Assembly (NCBI GenBank): GCA_037903475.1
Contig: JBAJFG010000082.1
Span: forward strand, 1 to 64,000
DNA from: Ancylostoma caninum
Lineage: Eukaryota; Nematoda; Chromadorea; Rhabditida; Ancylostomatidae
Direction of reading: 5' to 3'
DNA length: 64,000 nucleotides
The notes under the pieces: generated by a model
Database searches by the model: none
What the model saw: only the letters and a program-made list of their open reading frames with translations
What the model was told of the DNA's origin: nothing
Shown: positions 11,448-20,752 of the stretch, piece after piece
How the letters are laid out: every line of letters starts with the position of its first letter
How positions within the stretch are numbered: the first letter of the stretch is position 1
Made by a program: the position numbers and the translations under genes

Positions 11448-12000
11448 TTAGAGCTCTTCCTCGTACTCTTCTTCGTCAGAGTCTATCTCTGATTCGAGAT
11501 TCGGTTCGGGAATTCCTTCGTAGAAGACCGCCTCGGCATCTACCATTTCCTGAACATCCACATCATCAGCGAGGGGGGCCTCAAGATGTTCTTTACGGGC
11601 ATCAAGGACGGCCTGCACTATTTCGTGTCGCCATACGTGCTCAACCGGAGTCTTGAAGACCACGCGTGAGGTCCTCGTAAAATACTTGCGCTGGACTTCG
11701 ACGACTCGTTCTACCCTCCTTTAACCAGCTAGCTCAGCAATTCGCAAGGTGTTGAATTGCATCGTCGACAGCATCGCATACAGCTTGTAGGTGAAAAGAG
11801 GGCTAAATGATGAATGTCGCTGATATAGTGTGGCACAATATGAAGTAGTGTATTTCGTAGAACTCACTAGAAGATTTCTTTCCTGCAATATAATCTGTCC
11901 AGCGCGTTCTTTGCTTCACAAACAGAAGTACCCCCACGTGGACTTGCTTTGGGGAGATTCCTTTGCAGCACCTTGTTGAGCACAACACTCCGCCTCTCAA
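11448..12000 (-). CDS. 3' part of an unrecognised gene with an acidic C-terminus and an in-frame TAA
   Basis: Exon 11868 to about 12000 ends at a GTGAGT donor. A 65-bp intron (11803-11867) ends TTTAG, and exon 11448-11802 follows in phase. That exon is open on both sides of a TAA at 11721-11723 and ends in an Asp/Glu-rich tail (DSDEEEYEEEL). Either the TAA is a nonsense mutation or part of the exon is really an intron: a GTATGC donor near 11775 with an acceptor TTTTACGAG near 11680 keeps the frame. The 5' end is not identified. It converges on the ballast-domain gene 67 bp away. I do not recognise the family. Confidence 0.45.
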
Positions 12001-12039
12001 ATGTACTCAGACATTGGAGGGGGACTATGCTCGGCCGAA

Positions 12040-12077
12040 GGCAGCTCACCTCGCCTGTCATTGAGAGGTGAGCTGCC
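12040..12077. repeat. Short perfect hairpin
   Basis: GGCAGCTCACCTC (12040-12052) is reverse-complemented at 12065-12077 with a 12-base loop. Confidence 0.85.
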
Positions 12078-12764
12078 AAACCGTCATAATCAAGAGGTTC
12101 TATATCGCCGTGGTCACCCCGGCTTTTGCGGATCCTCGCCCCAGAGAAGGTAGCATCGTCGCCCCACTCAACGGATTTCGTCGCCCTATTACTGGGTTTT
12201 TGTCGTCCCAAAACCACTTTTTGGGGGAATAATTCCGCTGCACGGGTCCGTGGGCCTTCGGGAGACCCGCGGACCTGTGCGCTAAAAACCCCTGAATGGA
12301 GTGTTGAACAACACGGAAACGCAAATAAACTTCATTATCGTTTTCTAAACAACAGCTATGCTATGCAAAACTAAAATCTTCAGAACTTCACAAGAAGAAC
12401 AATAAAACTCAAAAATATGAACCGGAGACGAGCAAAAATTTGAGAAAAAACAAAAAGATATCGCAAAAAACAAATGGTAAGTGACAATGGCGCTCAAGTG
12501 AGAGAAAAAAGAGGAAGAACCGTCAGTACTAAAGCAGCACATGCTGCAAAATTCAAAAACAACCCGATGCCTATGATAACTCGTGACAGTGAGCAAAATA
12601 ATAGAGGAGATGCCATGAAAAAAAGTGAAGTTCTCAAAGGCCGGGATAACAAAAATGTAGTTGATGTTCAAAAAATGAGTCAGGAATCAGAAAAAAATCC
12701 TATTTCGGCTAAAAGTTCCATTTCGGCTTAAAACACCCAAGTTCGGCTTGAGCCCTAATACATG

Positions 12765-12930
12765 GTGAAAATGTCTAAGGTCTAGTAAAAGCAAAATCCG
12801 AGTAAGTTAAACGTCAGATCCGGGTTAAAACGTCAAAGCCAGAGGTAAAGCGTCTGAGATCATGAGAAACGTGTGAGACCGGTTCAATGGGACTGAGATC
12901 GGGTGAACGTCTGAGTTCAGGTTAGGAAGA
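12765..12930. repeat. Degenerate tandem array of 18-21-bp units
   Basis: Successive units read roughly ACGTCAGATCCGGGTTAA, each with a GTC(T/A)GAG-like core followed by a GGTTAA-like end. Unit length and sequence vary, unlike a CRISPR. Confidence 0.6.
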
Positions 12931-13694
12931 ACAGATCGATCAGAATATACTTTGGTGAAACGTCAATAATCAAAAGGCACCGAAAATTTCCTCTCTGAAA
13001 CCATGAATTGTTCCCACTCTAGCTTCATCTACCAACCTCACTCACTCACTACGAATGTCCACAAACATTACTCAAATGCTTACCGAAGCAGTGAGCCAAG
13101 AAGGAAATCAAAAAATGCTATCTCTCTCTCAACGACCATGCAATCAAAAAGAAAACCTACTCTCTCATTACTTGCTCACTACTATCACTCTCCTACTCGC
13201 TCCTTCTCCACCACATCACTTACGCACAAAAAAAAAACATAACAAGATAAGGTTTCATAGAGGAAATTTTGGTGCTAACCTCTTCAACTTCAAGGATGAG
13301 GAGTAAAAATAAAAGCGCTCAAAAACAAAACAAAGACATATTAGAAGAAAATTCAAAAATACACAGCTACTATGTACAAAATAACATACTGATCCTAAGA
13401 GATCTCCATATCCCGCTTCGAGAAAGCTTCCAAATCCGGTTTTTCTTCGCGGCTTCGTTATCACTCCGTGCGCGACGTTGTTGCGACGTTGGAGATGATT
13501 GTCTTCCTTTTCTAGAAAAGAGAAGTACTACAGGTACGAGTCATTGGATTCTACGCTTACGAGGAACTTACCGGTTTAGGGATAAGCTTCGTTCCCTTCA
13601 TCACATACTGTCTAACATCCCCTCTGAAATGTCCGTTTTATGTGCATATTATCATCAACCAACTAAAATTTAGGATAAAATTGGATTAATTAAC
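12931..13694. other. No gene recognised
   Basis: Low-complexity CT- and A-rich sequence. The plus-strand ORF 13269-13673 has no recognisable motif or splice context. Confidence 0.5.
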
Positions 13695-15020
13695 TTACAG
13701 GGCTCGATTAATGGCCACGGAACAATTAGGGGTCCACCGTATTCGACAGTCCTTGCGATATTCGAGGGCTTTCTTGCGCTCCTCATTGTTACTGCCAAGT
13801 TTCAAGAAGGACCTGAAATAGTTAACCTCAAAATAGGAAAATGATGTGAGTAATCATTAGGTGACATGACTCACTCTGTTGGGTTGTCCATCAGCTCCTC
13901 AGCTGCCATGTGCAATCCGGGTTGGCCCAAGGAGAGTCCATCGAGGAGGCAATCTGAATCATTTGCAATTGGAAGCATAAACTGATACTGCTGCGGAGTT
14001 TTCCTACTCACTTATTAAGATTTCGACTATGTTCTCTGGTACATCTTTTAGTTCCTCCTTCTTTGATTCCCTTCCACTCACTCTGTGTGAGTAGTGCTGT
14101 ATGGCTTCGACTGGGTCACAAGCCTGAAAACGTTTACGACGAGTCTCACTTTTGGAAACAACTACCAAATAATCATTATTTGGAAATGGCATCAAACCTT
14201 CACTAGGTAGAACCGCATGAAGTCAGCACAGTGAACGAGGTGGTCCTCGTCAGTAGCCCTTCCAGACCTTTTCCACCTGGCCATTACTTCTTTCAGATTG
14301 CACTCCTTAAACAGCTAGATATGCCTACTGCAGCTGCGTTAATCGCATCGCACTCACCACAAACGGCAGTTGATTCGGGACTATCCATGTGCCCACAATG
14401 TTCCCAGCGGAAAGAAAGACACCAGGTGGCAGCTCCATCTGAGTCATCCTCGTGATGTTGTTGCTTGCCGCTTTCACTGAGTTTCGTAGAGCCTCCTGAC
14501 TCGTCAACAACCCATCCATCTAAAATTGTGTTGCTGCTAATGATCACAATCGCATTGGTACCCGGAAGGAAAAACACTCACAACGGTCGACATGCCAATT
14601 ACTGTTTCCGACAAACTTTTCACGACGCTCACCAAACCTCTCACACAACTGAATCTGACGAATTTGGCATCGAACTTATCGCCTTGTGGATTGTGGAGTT
14701 TTACAAGTTTTTTTTTCACGTTGGGCATGACGTCATCACATTTGCATATTCAAAGAAGAAAAAAAACTTGTAAAACTCCACGGCGCGGAGTTTCCTTCAC
14801 TGAGCACATTCGAAATGATCGGTTGGATGATTTGAGGAGGGAAACAGAAAAGGAGAAGTCCGCGCCGTGAAGTTTTACAAGTTTTTTTCCACGTTGGGCA
14901 TGACGTCGCTCACAATTCCGTCAAAAAAAGAAGACAGGAAACTTGTAAAACTCCATGGCGCGGAGTTTTCATCACTGAGTGGATGAAAAAACTTACCTCA
15001 GAATCGGTGAAGCTCCACAT
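13695..15020 (-). CDS. Unrecognised seven-exon gene, 232-residue protein
   Basis: Exons on the minus strand: 14997-15020 (ATG, MWSFTDSE), 14582-14674, 14358-14519, 14204-14314, 14012-14123, 13875-13953 and 13695-13812 (TAA). All six junctions keep phase. Donors are GTAAGT, GTGAGT (several) and GTGAAG; acceptors include CAATTTTAG, GTTTTCAG, GATTCAG and TATTTCAG. The exon 2 acceptor (GCGATAAG) is the weakest call. The protein has no obvious signal peptide or membrane segment. It contains a Cys-poor N-terminal part, a helical-looking middle (KECNLKEVMARWKR) and a charged C-terminal part (NNEERKKALEYRKDCRIRW). I do not recognise the family. Intron 1 holds two MITE copies. Confidence 0.8.
14693..14795. 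mobile_element. Palindromic MITE (GGAGTTTTACAAGTTT family), copy 1
   Basis: GTGGAGTTTTACAAG opens the unit and CTTGTAAAACTCCAC closes it, followed by GGCGCGGAG. It contains CACGTTGGGCATGACGTC like the second copy. It sits in intron 1 of the seven-exon gene. Confidence 0.7.
14859..14974. mobile_element. Palindromic MITE, copy 2
   Basis: TCCGCGCCGTGAAGTTTTAC to the reverse-complementary end GTAAAACTCCATGGCGCGGA, with the same CACGTTGGGCATGACGTC interior as copy 1. Confidence 0.75.
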
Positions 15021-15116
15021 GTTCGCGAGGGAGCTGAAGTCGAATCAGAGAACGCCGCAGGAATTCGGATAAACTAACACAAAAGAATGTGCGACGGTGG
15101 TTGAAACAAGTTAGAA

Positions 15117-18100
15117 ACGCCATGTCCGACTCTCAATGAACCTCGACATGAAGTGGAAACTGTGTTGTTAGTATTGGAGCAGAACACGAGGTTGTTAACA
15201 GCTTTTATTGGCTAACGTTTCGGCGGGATCGCCTTCTTCAGAGCCTGCAATGGGCGCGTCAAAATGTAATCTATCCCATCAAACGTCTTTTCAACCCCAC
15301 AAACGAAACTCTCGAGCCCAGTTTTTGATCACACAGAGAGCCTCTTCGCCCGAAACACATCTCACCTTAGTATTGATCCGGAACGCACTGCCGCTAGCTG
15401 CCACAGACGAGCGATTGGATGCGTTAGGTCAGAAGAGCATCTTCATATAAGGCGCGAGTTCCCACGTAACTGATAGGCACTACTCTTTGCGGTTCATTTT
15501 TGGATTTTGGCATGGATCCAGAAGGCTTCGAAGGATTTGCGAGCGGAAATTTGATGTTCGTGCGCTAAGATCGAGACCTTAACTCCAAAATCTGCTCCAC
15601 CGTGCCTGTGTGCCCTGTGCGTGGCCAGTGGGGTGGATTCGCGCGATCTAGCCTTGCCTTCTAGGTGCTCCTTGATGCGAACACACAGTGGGCGGGCTGT
15701 TTCGCCGATGTACTCGTCGCCGCACTCCGAGCAGGAGAACCAAACTATCTAAATTGACTTTCCCTAGGCACCGCCGAATAGCAGTGCTTACCTCATCTGA
15801 AACAAAACAGCCTGAAAGGTATCTTATCTTTTTCGGCTGATTTGCTACGTGGTGGTTGCAACCGTCGCGAACGCGCGTGGGACCCCTCAACCTTGTATCC
15901 ATTGGACGCAGCTATGTGTTTGGCAAGTGCTATGGACTCTTTCCGCTCTGCATCTCCACTGCAAACATCTACTGCCGTTCGGAACATGTTCTTCACAACA
16001 GCTCTCTTCATCTGCTGAGGATGTGCGGTACTGTAGTGAGTGATGATGTTTTTGTTTCTAGGTTTCCTATATCATTTGGTAACACGACTATCTTCACGAA
16101 TTTGGACTTGGACATTTAAGAAAGGAAGCCGGTCTTTTTTAGGCTTTTCTCTGGTGAACTTTATGTGCTCATATTGATTATTTGGCAATTCAAAGCACAT
16201 GTCCATTTCGTCCTGCGTGGTACAGACTGGAGCCTCAATTCTTCACATAAAAGCAATGGCGAGCGTGGGTGCTAGTCGCTGATCCATAACTAAGCCTCTA
16301 GTTTGCGCGAAGTACTTTCCGGACCATCTGAATATTGTACACCTGAGACACTCCTGCAAAAGAACCATGATTTGCGCTACACTTAGGCCATGCATGTTGA
16401 TATTTCCTTGGTTTTCCGTGAGAAGTTCGAAAATTGCCTGCAAAACTCTTTCATTGGACACGTTGGTGTAGAGCGCAGTAACATCAAACGATTCCACGAC
16501 GCAGTTATCCCCGAGTTGCATGGAACAAAGTCTATCCAGAAACATTCGCGTGTTAGTTAGGTGCGAGGGTATGCGACTTAGAAGCTGGTGAGTATGACTT
16601 TAAGGAACCAAGCTATTCTGTCAGTGGGGCCTTCCACGCAGCTGATTATGGATCTTACCTTGAATACAGTAGGATTCATAAACGCGAACTCTTCTACCGA
16701 TGAAAGTTTATGCGCTTTAACAAGTCAGTAGAGGACGGAACACAAAGGCAGCTCTATCTCAAGGCGAGCAATGAAAGATCGCGGCAAACCAGCAGTGCGA
16801 GCCACTTTGACTCATTCCCCATTAAGGTGGCGATATTGCGCTTGGAATTCCTCCGCAGAAGATTTCCAATAAAGAGTTTCATCCCTTAGGTGTTCCTCTG
16901 TTATCGCCTTATCTAACCGCTGAGGAATAACCACAAATCCCCCGCCTTTGTCGCTGGTTGATAACCTTATATACTCAGAAGAAATTAACTCTCTAACCTG
17001 AGTAATTCCACGCTCTTGGTCATTTGTGATGTTAGCGTGCAAACGCTTGATTCGATACCTGCAGAGGATCTCGAAAACACCATCCGCAAATAGCCGAAAG
17101 TTTGCATCCACCCACTGGTCAGGATCATGTTGCTTATAGAACGTTTGCGAGAAGGGTATAAATAAGTTGTCTCTAGCAGATTGGTTGATCACGTGCGCAC
17201 TTTCTGTTTTGGCCTTTGGGCGGAGTGGATCTTGGAGCTCTTGGAGACTAAAAGTGAACCGTGGTAGAGATGGGTTGAGATGGTGAGAAGCTAGGACCCA
17301 GCTCTAGTATTGAAAGCGCATTCTTAGGCAGAGAAATACCTCCCAAAACGGTAACTCGCGTCTGATTTTGTGAAACGTGCTCGTCTGTTCTAGTTTCGCG
17401 TTCAATGTGATCGTTGAGAAGTCTGATGTTTGTGTGCGGCGTGACAACATTATGTGATCTACTCGCAAGGCTGTCGAATTTCTTCTGCAGCATTGCTTTA
17501 ACGTTGGATCGAATAGAATCACAAATCGACAAAGACCCATCTACAATTCTCTTCCAGAGACGATCCTCCAAGAACTGAGCACAATACTGTTCTATCGATT
17601 GACACTTCTTCAACTGAGCCAATGTTTGATCTCCCCTGTTTCGTAGTGCAATCCGCAGGAGTCGCATTTCGATGTCTCGAACTTGGTGGCTGTTCTCTGG
17701 TCGGCCGCAAAGATCGTGTCTTTTTCGCTAGATAGTCTTTTTCGCTCAATGAATTTTGGAACGAGACGATGACTTAGGCAGCGGCTGAGAAAGTGGATCG
17801 ACTGTCTGGCTAGGACGATCTTCTGTCTTAGCGACAGCACTTCTTTGACAAGTCGGTAATAAAGTCGGCTGGCACGTTGCGAAGTAGACGCCATGTCCGA
17901 CTCTCAATGAACCTCGGCATGAAGTGGAAACTGTGTTGCTAGTATTGGAGCAGAACACGAGGTTTTAACAGCTTTTATTGACTTACGTTTCGGTGGGATT
18001 GCCTTCTCCAGAGCCTACAATGAGTGCGTCAAAATGTAATCTATCCCATCAAACGTCTTTTCAACAGCACAAACGAAATTCTTAAGCCCAGTTTTTAATC

Positions 18101-18155
18101 ACACAGAGAGTCCCTTCGCCGGAAACGCATCTCACCTTGGTATTTATCCGGAACG
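15117..18155 (-). mobile_element. Penelope-like element (PLE) with direct-repeat pseudo-LTRs
   Basis: Two direct repeats (15117-15385 and 17888-18155, about 269 bp, roughly 90% alike) flank a decayed minus-strand coding region. That region reads as the PLE N-terminal region (17894-17248, with a frame change near 17740), the linker (17192-16812, STSDKGGGFVVIPQ), RT (16545-16243, ESFDVTALYTNV and GLVMDQRLAPTLA) and a C-terminal GIY-YIG endonuclease (about 15740-15490, CSECGDEYIGET). The upstream repeat contains the ATG. Frameshifts and stops make it a pseudogene. Pseudo-LTRs, the RT type and the terminal GIY-YIG domain are all PLE hallmarks. Confidence 0.9.
15210..15245 (-). ncRNA. Hammerhead-ribozyme-like motif in the PLE repeat
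   Basis: On the minus strand: GGCT, then CTGAAGA, a stem II hairpin GGCG-ATCC-CGCC, then GAAAC, GTT and AGCC. GGCT pairs with AGCC (stem I), and AC/GT could form a minimal stem III. One extra A precedes stem II. PLEs are known to carry minimal hammerheads in these repeats. The other repeat (17980-18015) has a mutated core (CTGGAGA). Confidence 0.45.
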
Positions 18156-18159
18156 GATT

Positions 18160-18592
18160 TAGATAGTTTGGTGACAGTTGTAGATCTGCTACCAGCCAAT
18201 CTCAAAAAGCACCTGGTTAGGAATCGCCTCTACGACAAATTTTGCCCCACGCCAGGTTGCATTATTCGCTCTAATGGTGGAGGAGGGGAATGCATGAGTT
18301 CAGTTATAATTTACCTGATCTCCTGCTCGGAGTGCGGCGACGAGTACATCGGCGAAACAGCCCGCCCACTGTGCATTCGCATCAAGAGCACCTAGAAGAC
18401 AAGGCTAGATCGCGCGAATCCACCCCACTGGGCACGCACAGGCTACACATGCACGGCAGAGCAGATTTTGGAATTAAGGTCTCGATCTTAGCGCAGGAAC
18501 ATCAAATTTCCCGAAGGCGATCCAGCCGAAACGTTAGTCAATAAAAGATGTTAACAACCTCGTCTTCTGCTCCAATACTAACAACACAGTTA
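18160..18592 (+). pseudogene. Inverted partial PLE copy (linker, GIY-YIG and repeat end)
   Basis: The plus strand encodes the PLE segment before the endonuclease, then VIYLISCSECGDEYIGETA, and ends in sequence reverse-complementary to about 15164-15235. It is the same family as the 15.1-18.2-kb element but head-to-head with it, with a frame break near 18393. Confidence 0.8.
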
Positions 18593-18860
18593 GAAACGGT
18601 TGGTTGAGCGACAAAAACAGCTGGCACTATTTCTCGTGACGATGCAACACTGCACGCTCGGCGTTTAGCGCGCGGTAAACTCGTCGAAACTTGGAGCCAG
18701 CACAGACTCATACTTATTACTGTGCTGAACGTAGGGCATTTTCGTAGCAGCTATGGTCTCAAAACTGATCGGACTATGCTAAACCGTTATAATGTCCCAG
18801 AACCTGGATAACGCACATTTCCGTGGGTGCCGCCTTTAATACACAGACATTAGACATAAC
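18593..18860 (-). repeat. R1 family repeat end, reverse orientation
   Basis: The reverse complement of the R1 terminus lies at 18818-18839. Inward sequence again includes a TCCAGGTTCTGGGAC-like stretch. No gene seen. Confidence 0.45.
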
Positions 18861-18866
18861 ACCGAC

Positions 18867-20450
18867 TTGCACACGCTTAAAAGCTATTTATACTCCCTAG
18901 CAAAAAATAAAATTAACAAAATTATTCGTCATACATTTGATCATAATTTTTTGGAAAATATACCTCCCGACCAGAAACGCTTCCTATTGTGCCTATTATG
19001 CAAATTTCACTTCCAGCATTTGAACAAGAATAAAATTTTATCCCAAGATTACTGTAATCTCCCAACCTTTTACATACATAACATACTTGACAACTTAAAT
19101 ATTAATAAAATAGTCAACGATAGTGTAATTAAATCAATTATCACAAGCAACACTAAAGTGAAATACGTCCCTTTCAGAATGGTACACAAATACGAATTGC
19201 CAATGTCAAGAAAGATTTTTAACTATAACCGCACCTTGAACGACTTACATCCAGCCAAAGTAAAAGAATTACTAACAACAAGCTGTGTGTGTGTGAAAGT
19301 GAATATAAAAACTATAAAACACTATGTTAACCCACACCACAAGCACATTATCACCGGGAATTTGAACGTATTAAATAACAATAGGGTTATACAAATTTTA
19401 GACAGAGGAACCACTCTCCGTCCCGTTCCTCGCATAAACAAACGCATTTTGCATCAGTGGGTGTACTCCACAGTACACCCACTGATGCAAAATGCGTTGT
19501 TTATGCGAGGAACGGGACGGAGTATTAAAATATCTAGAAGTTATAAAATCACGTTATAAACTCAACCTTGAAAAACTATCAGTGATTGGTAGAAGACTAA
19601 TCCACAAACTGAAATCTAAGGTGAAACCGAAATCCTACCAAAGAATACTTGCACAAGGAAATACGTTATCACAAAAAGATTTCGAAGCTATGAAAAAGTT
19701 TTAGCGCAATTTCATTCTTTGCTCACTGGATAAAGCCAAGGTGAACTATGGAATTATTTGTAAAAAATTTTATGTCCTACAAATCATGAACGAAATGGTG
19801 TTAAAGTAATCATTTGAAACCTCTCGATCATCCGGATATACCTATATTATATGCTTGACCAAAACTACACAAAACCTCACCGAAATTCCGTTATATTACA
19901 GGAGCTTTCAACAGCAGCATAAAACCTTTGGCTTTGGAACTTACACGATTATTTATTTCCATTAAAAACCATTTCAGAAAATATGTACATCCTATTACAA
20001 CACGTATTCATTCATTTCATGGTTACTGGTCAATAAATAATATAAATATAAGTGAGCATCTAAATAGACATAGAGCTAATAATCTCAAGCTTTCCTCTGC
20101 GGATTTCACTAATATGTTCACCAATCTCCCACATACCACTATCCTTACTAACATTAAGGAAATTCTTAAATTATGTTTTAGCAATGCTAATGAGCAGATA
20201 TTAATTTGCACTCAGTATAACAAAGTTTTTTATTCAGAAAATCATGACCAGTATCCTTGCAGACAGTACTATTATACTATTACAGATATTCTTTTTTGGT
20301 AGACTATCTTCTCAATAATAGTTTTTGTTCATTTGTTCCACTGCTATTCAAACAAATCGTAGGCGTACCGCAAGGTGGCAATTTCAACCCCCTCTTGGCG
20401 GATCTTACTCTATCACACTATGAATACATCAACGCTAAAAATTATTTAGA
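18867..20450 (+). pseudogene. Second Penelope-like reverse transcriptase, distinct lineage
   Basis: The first frame (18867-19559) gives an AT-rich N-terminal region. A second (19928-20302) carries LKLSSADFTNMFTNLPH, and a third (from about 20257) gives GVPQGGNFNPLLADLTL and then SHYEY. The DFTNMFTN and PQGGN..PLLADL motifs differ from the 15-kb element and resemble the GGN-type PLE RTs (Naiad/Chlamys-like); that assignment is inference. No GIY-YIG domain was found upstream. Frame breaks and an internal palindrome show decay. The codons are far more AT-rich than the neighbouring PLE. Confidence 0.65.
19416..19522. repeat. Near-perfect 51-bp inverted repeat within the second PLE RT
   Basis: Arm 19416-19467 and arm 19472-19522 are complementary except for one extra A, with a CCAC spacer. 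The coding frame runs into its own mirror image, so this is an inverted duplication after element decay began. Confidence 0.92.
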
Positions 20451-20469
20451 TGCTAACATATACTTCTAT

Positions 20470-20752
20470 CCGGTGAAATGGGCTGGCGGCGATCGGACGT
20501 CTTCGGCAGGCACTGGACTTCCATCACCTCGAAGCAGGACCGGCGCGGTGTATGAAAGTCGACACCTGGCATCTCGCTGCATGCGAACGGCACCTCGGGC
20601 GATGCAGCGGCGTGGAGAAGTATCGTATGCCACGGGACCAAGTTCAAAGTACAGATGGCGTTGTCGAAGGCGTCGGAAGGGAAGGGAATTCGCGACGGCG
20701 AGTCACAACACTCCGAGCGCGAGAAAAGGAGGAGCGATATCTCCTTTTTCAA
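20470..20752. other. GC-rich block interrupting the PLE-like RT
   Basis: Composition changes abruptly to GC-rich (GGCGGCGATCGGACG to GGAATTCGCGACGGCG) and then back to AT-rich near 20753. It looks like an inserted repeat. No protein match and no clear terminal repeats. Confidence 0.45.

Noticed and set aside
11721..11723. Stop-codon recoding at TAA
   Set aside because: A hidden intron or nonsense mutation is simpler, and no recoding signal is visible.
12765..12930. Repeat array considered as CRISPR
   Set aside because: Units are diverged, contiguous and without spacers, and the genome is eukaryotic.
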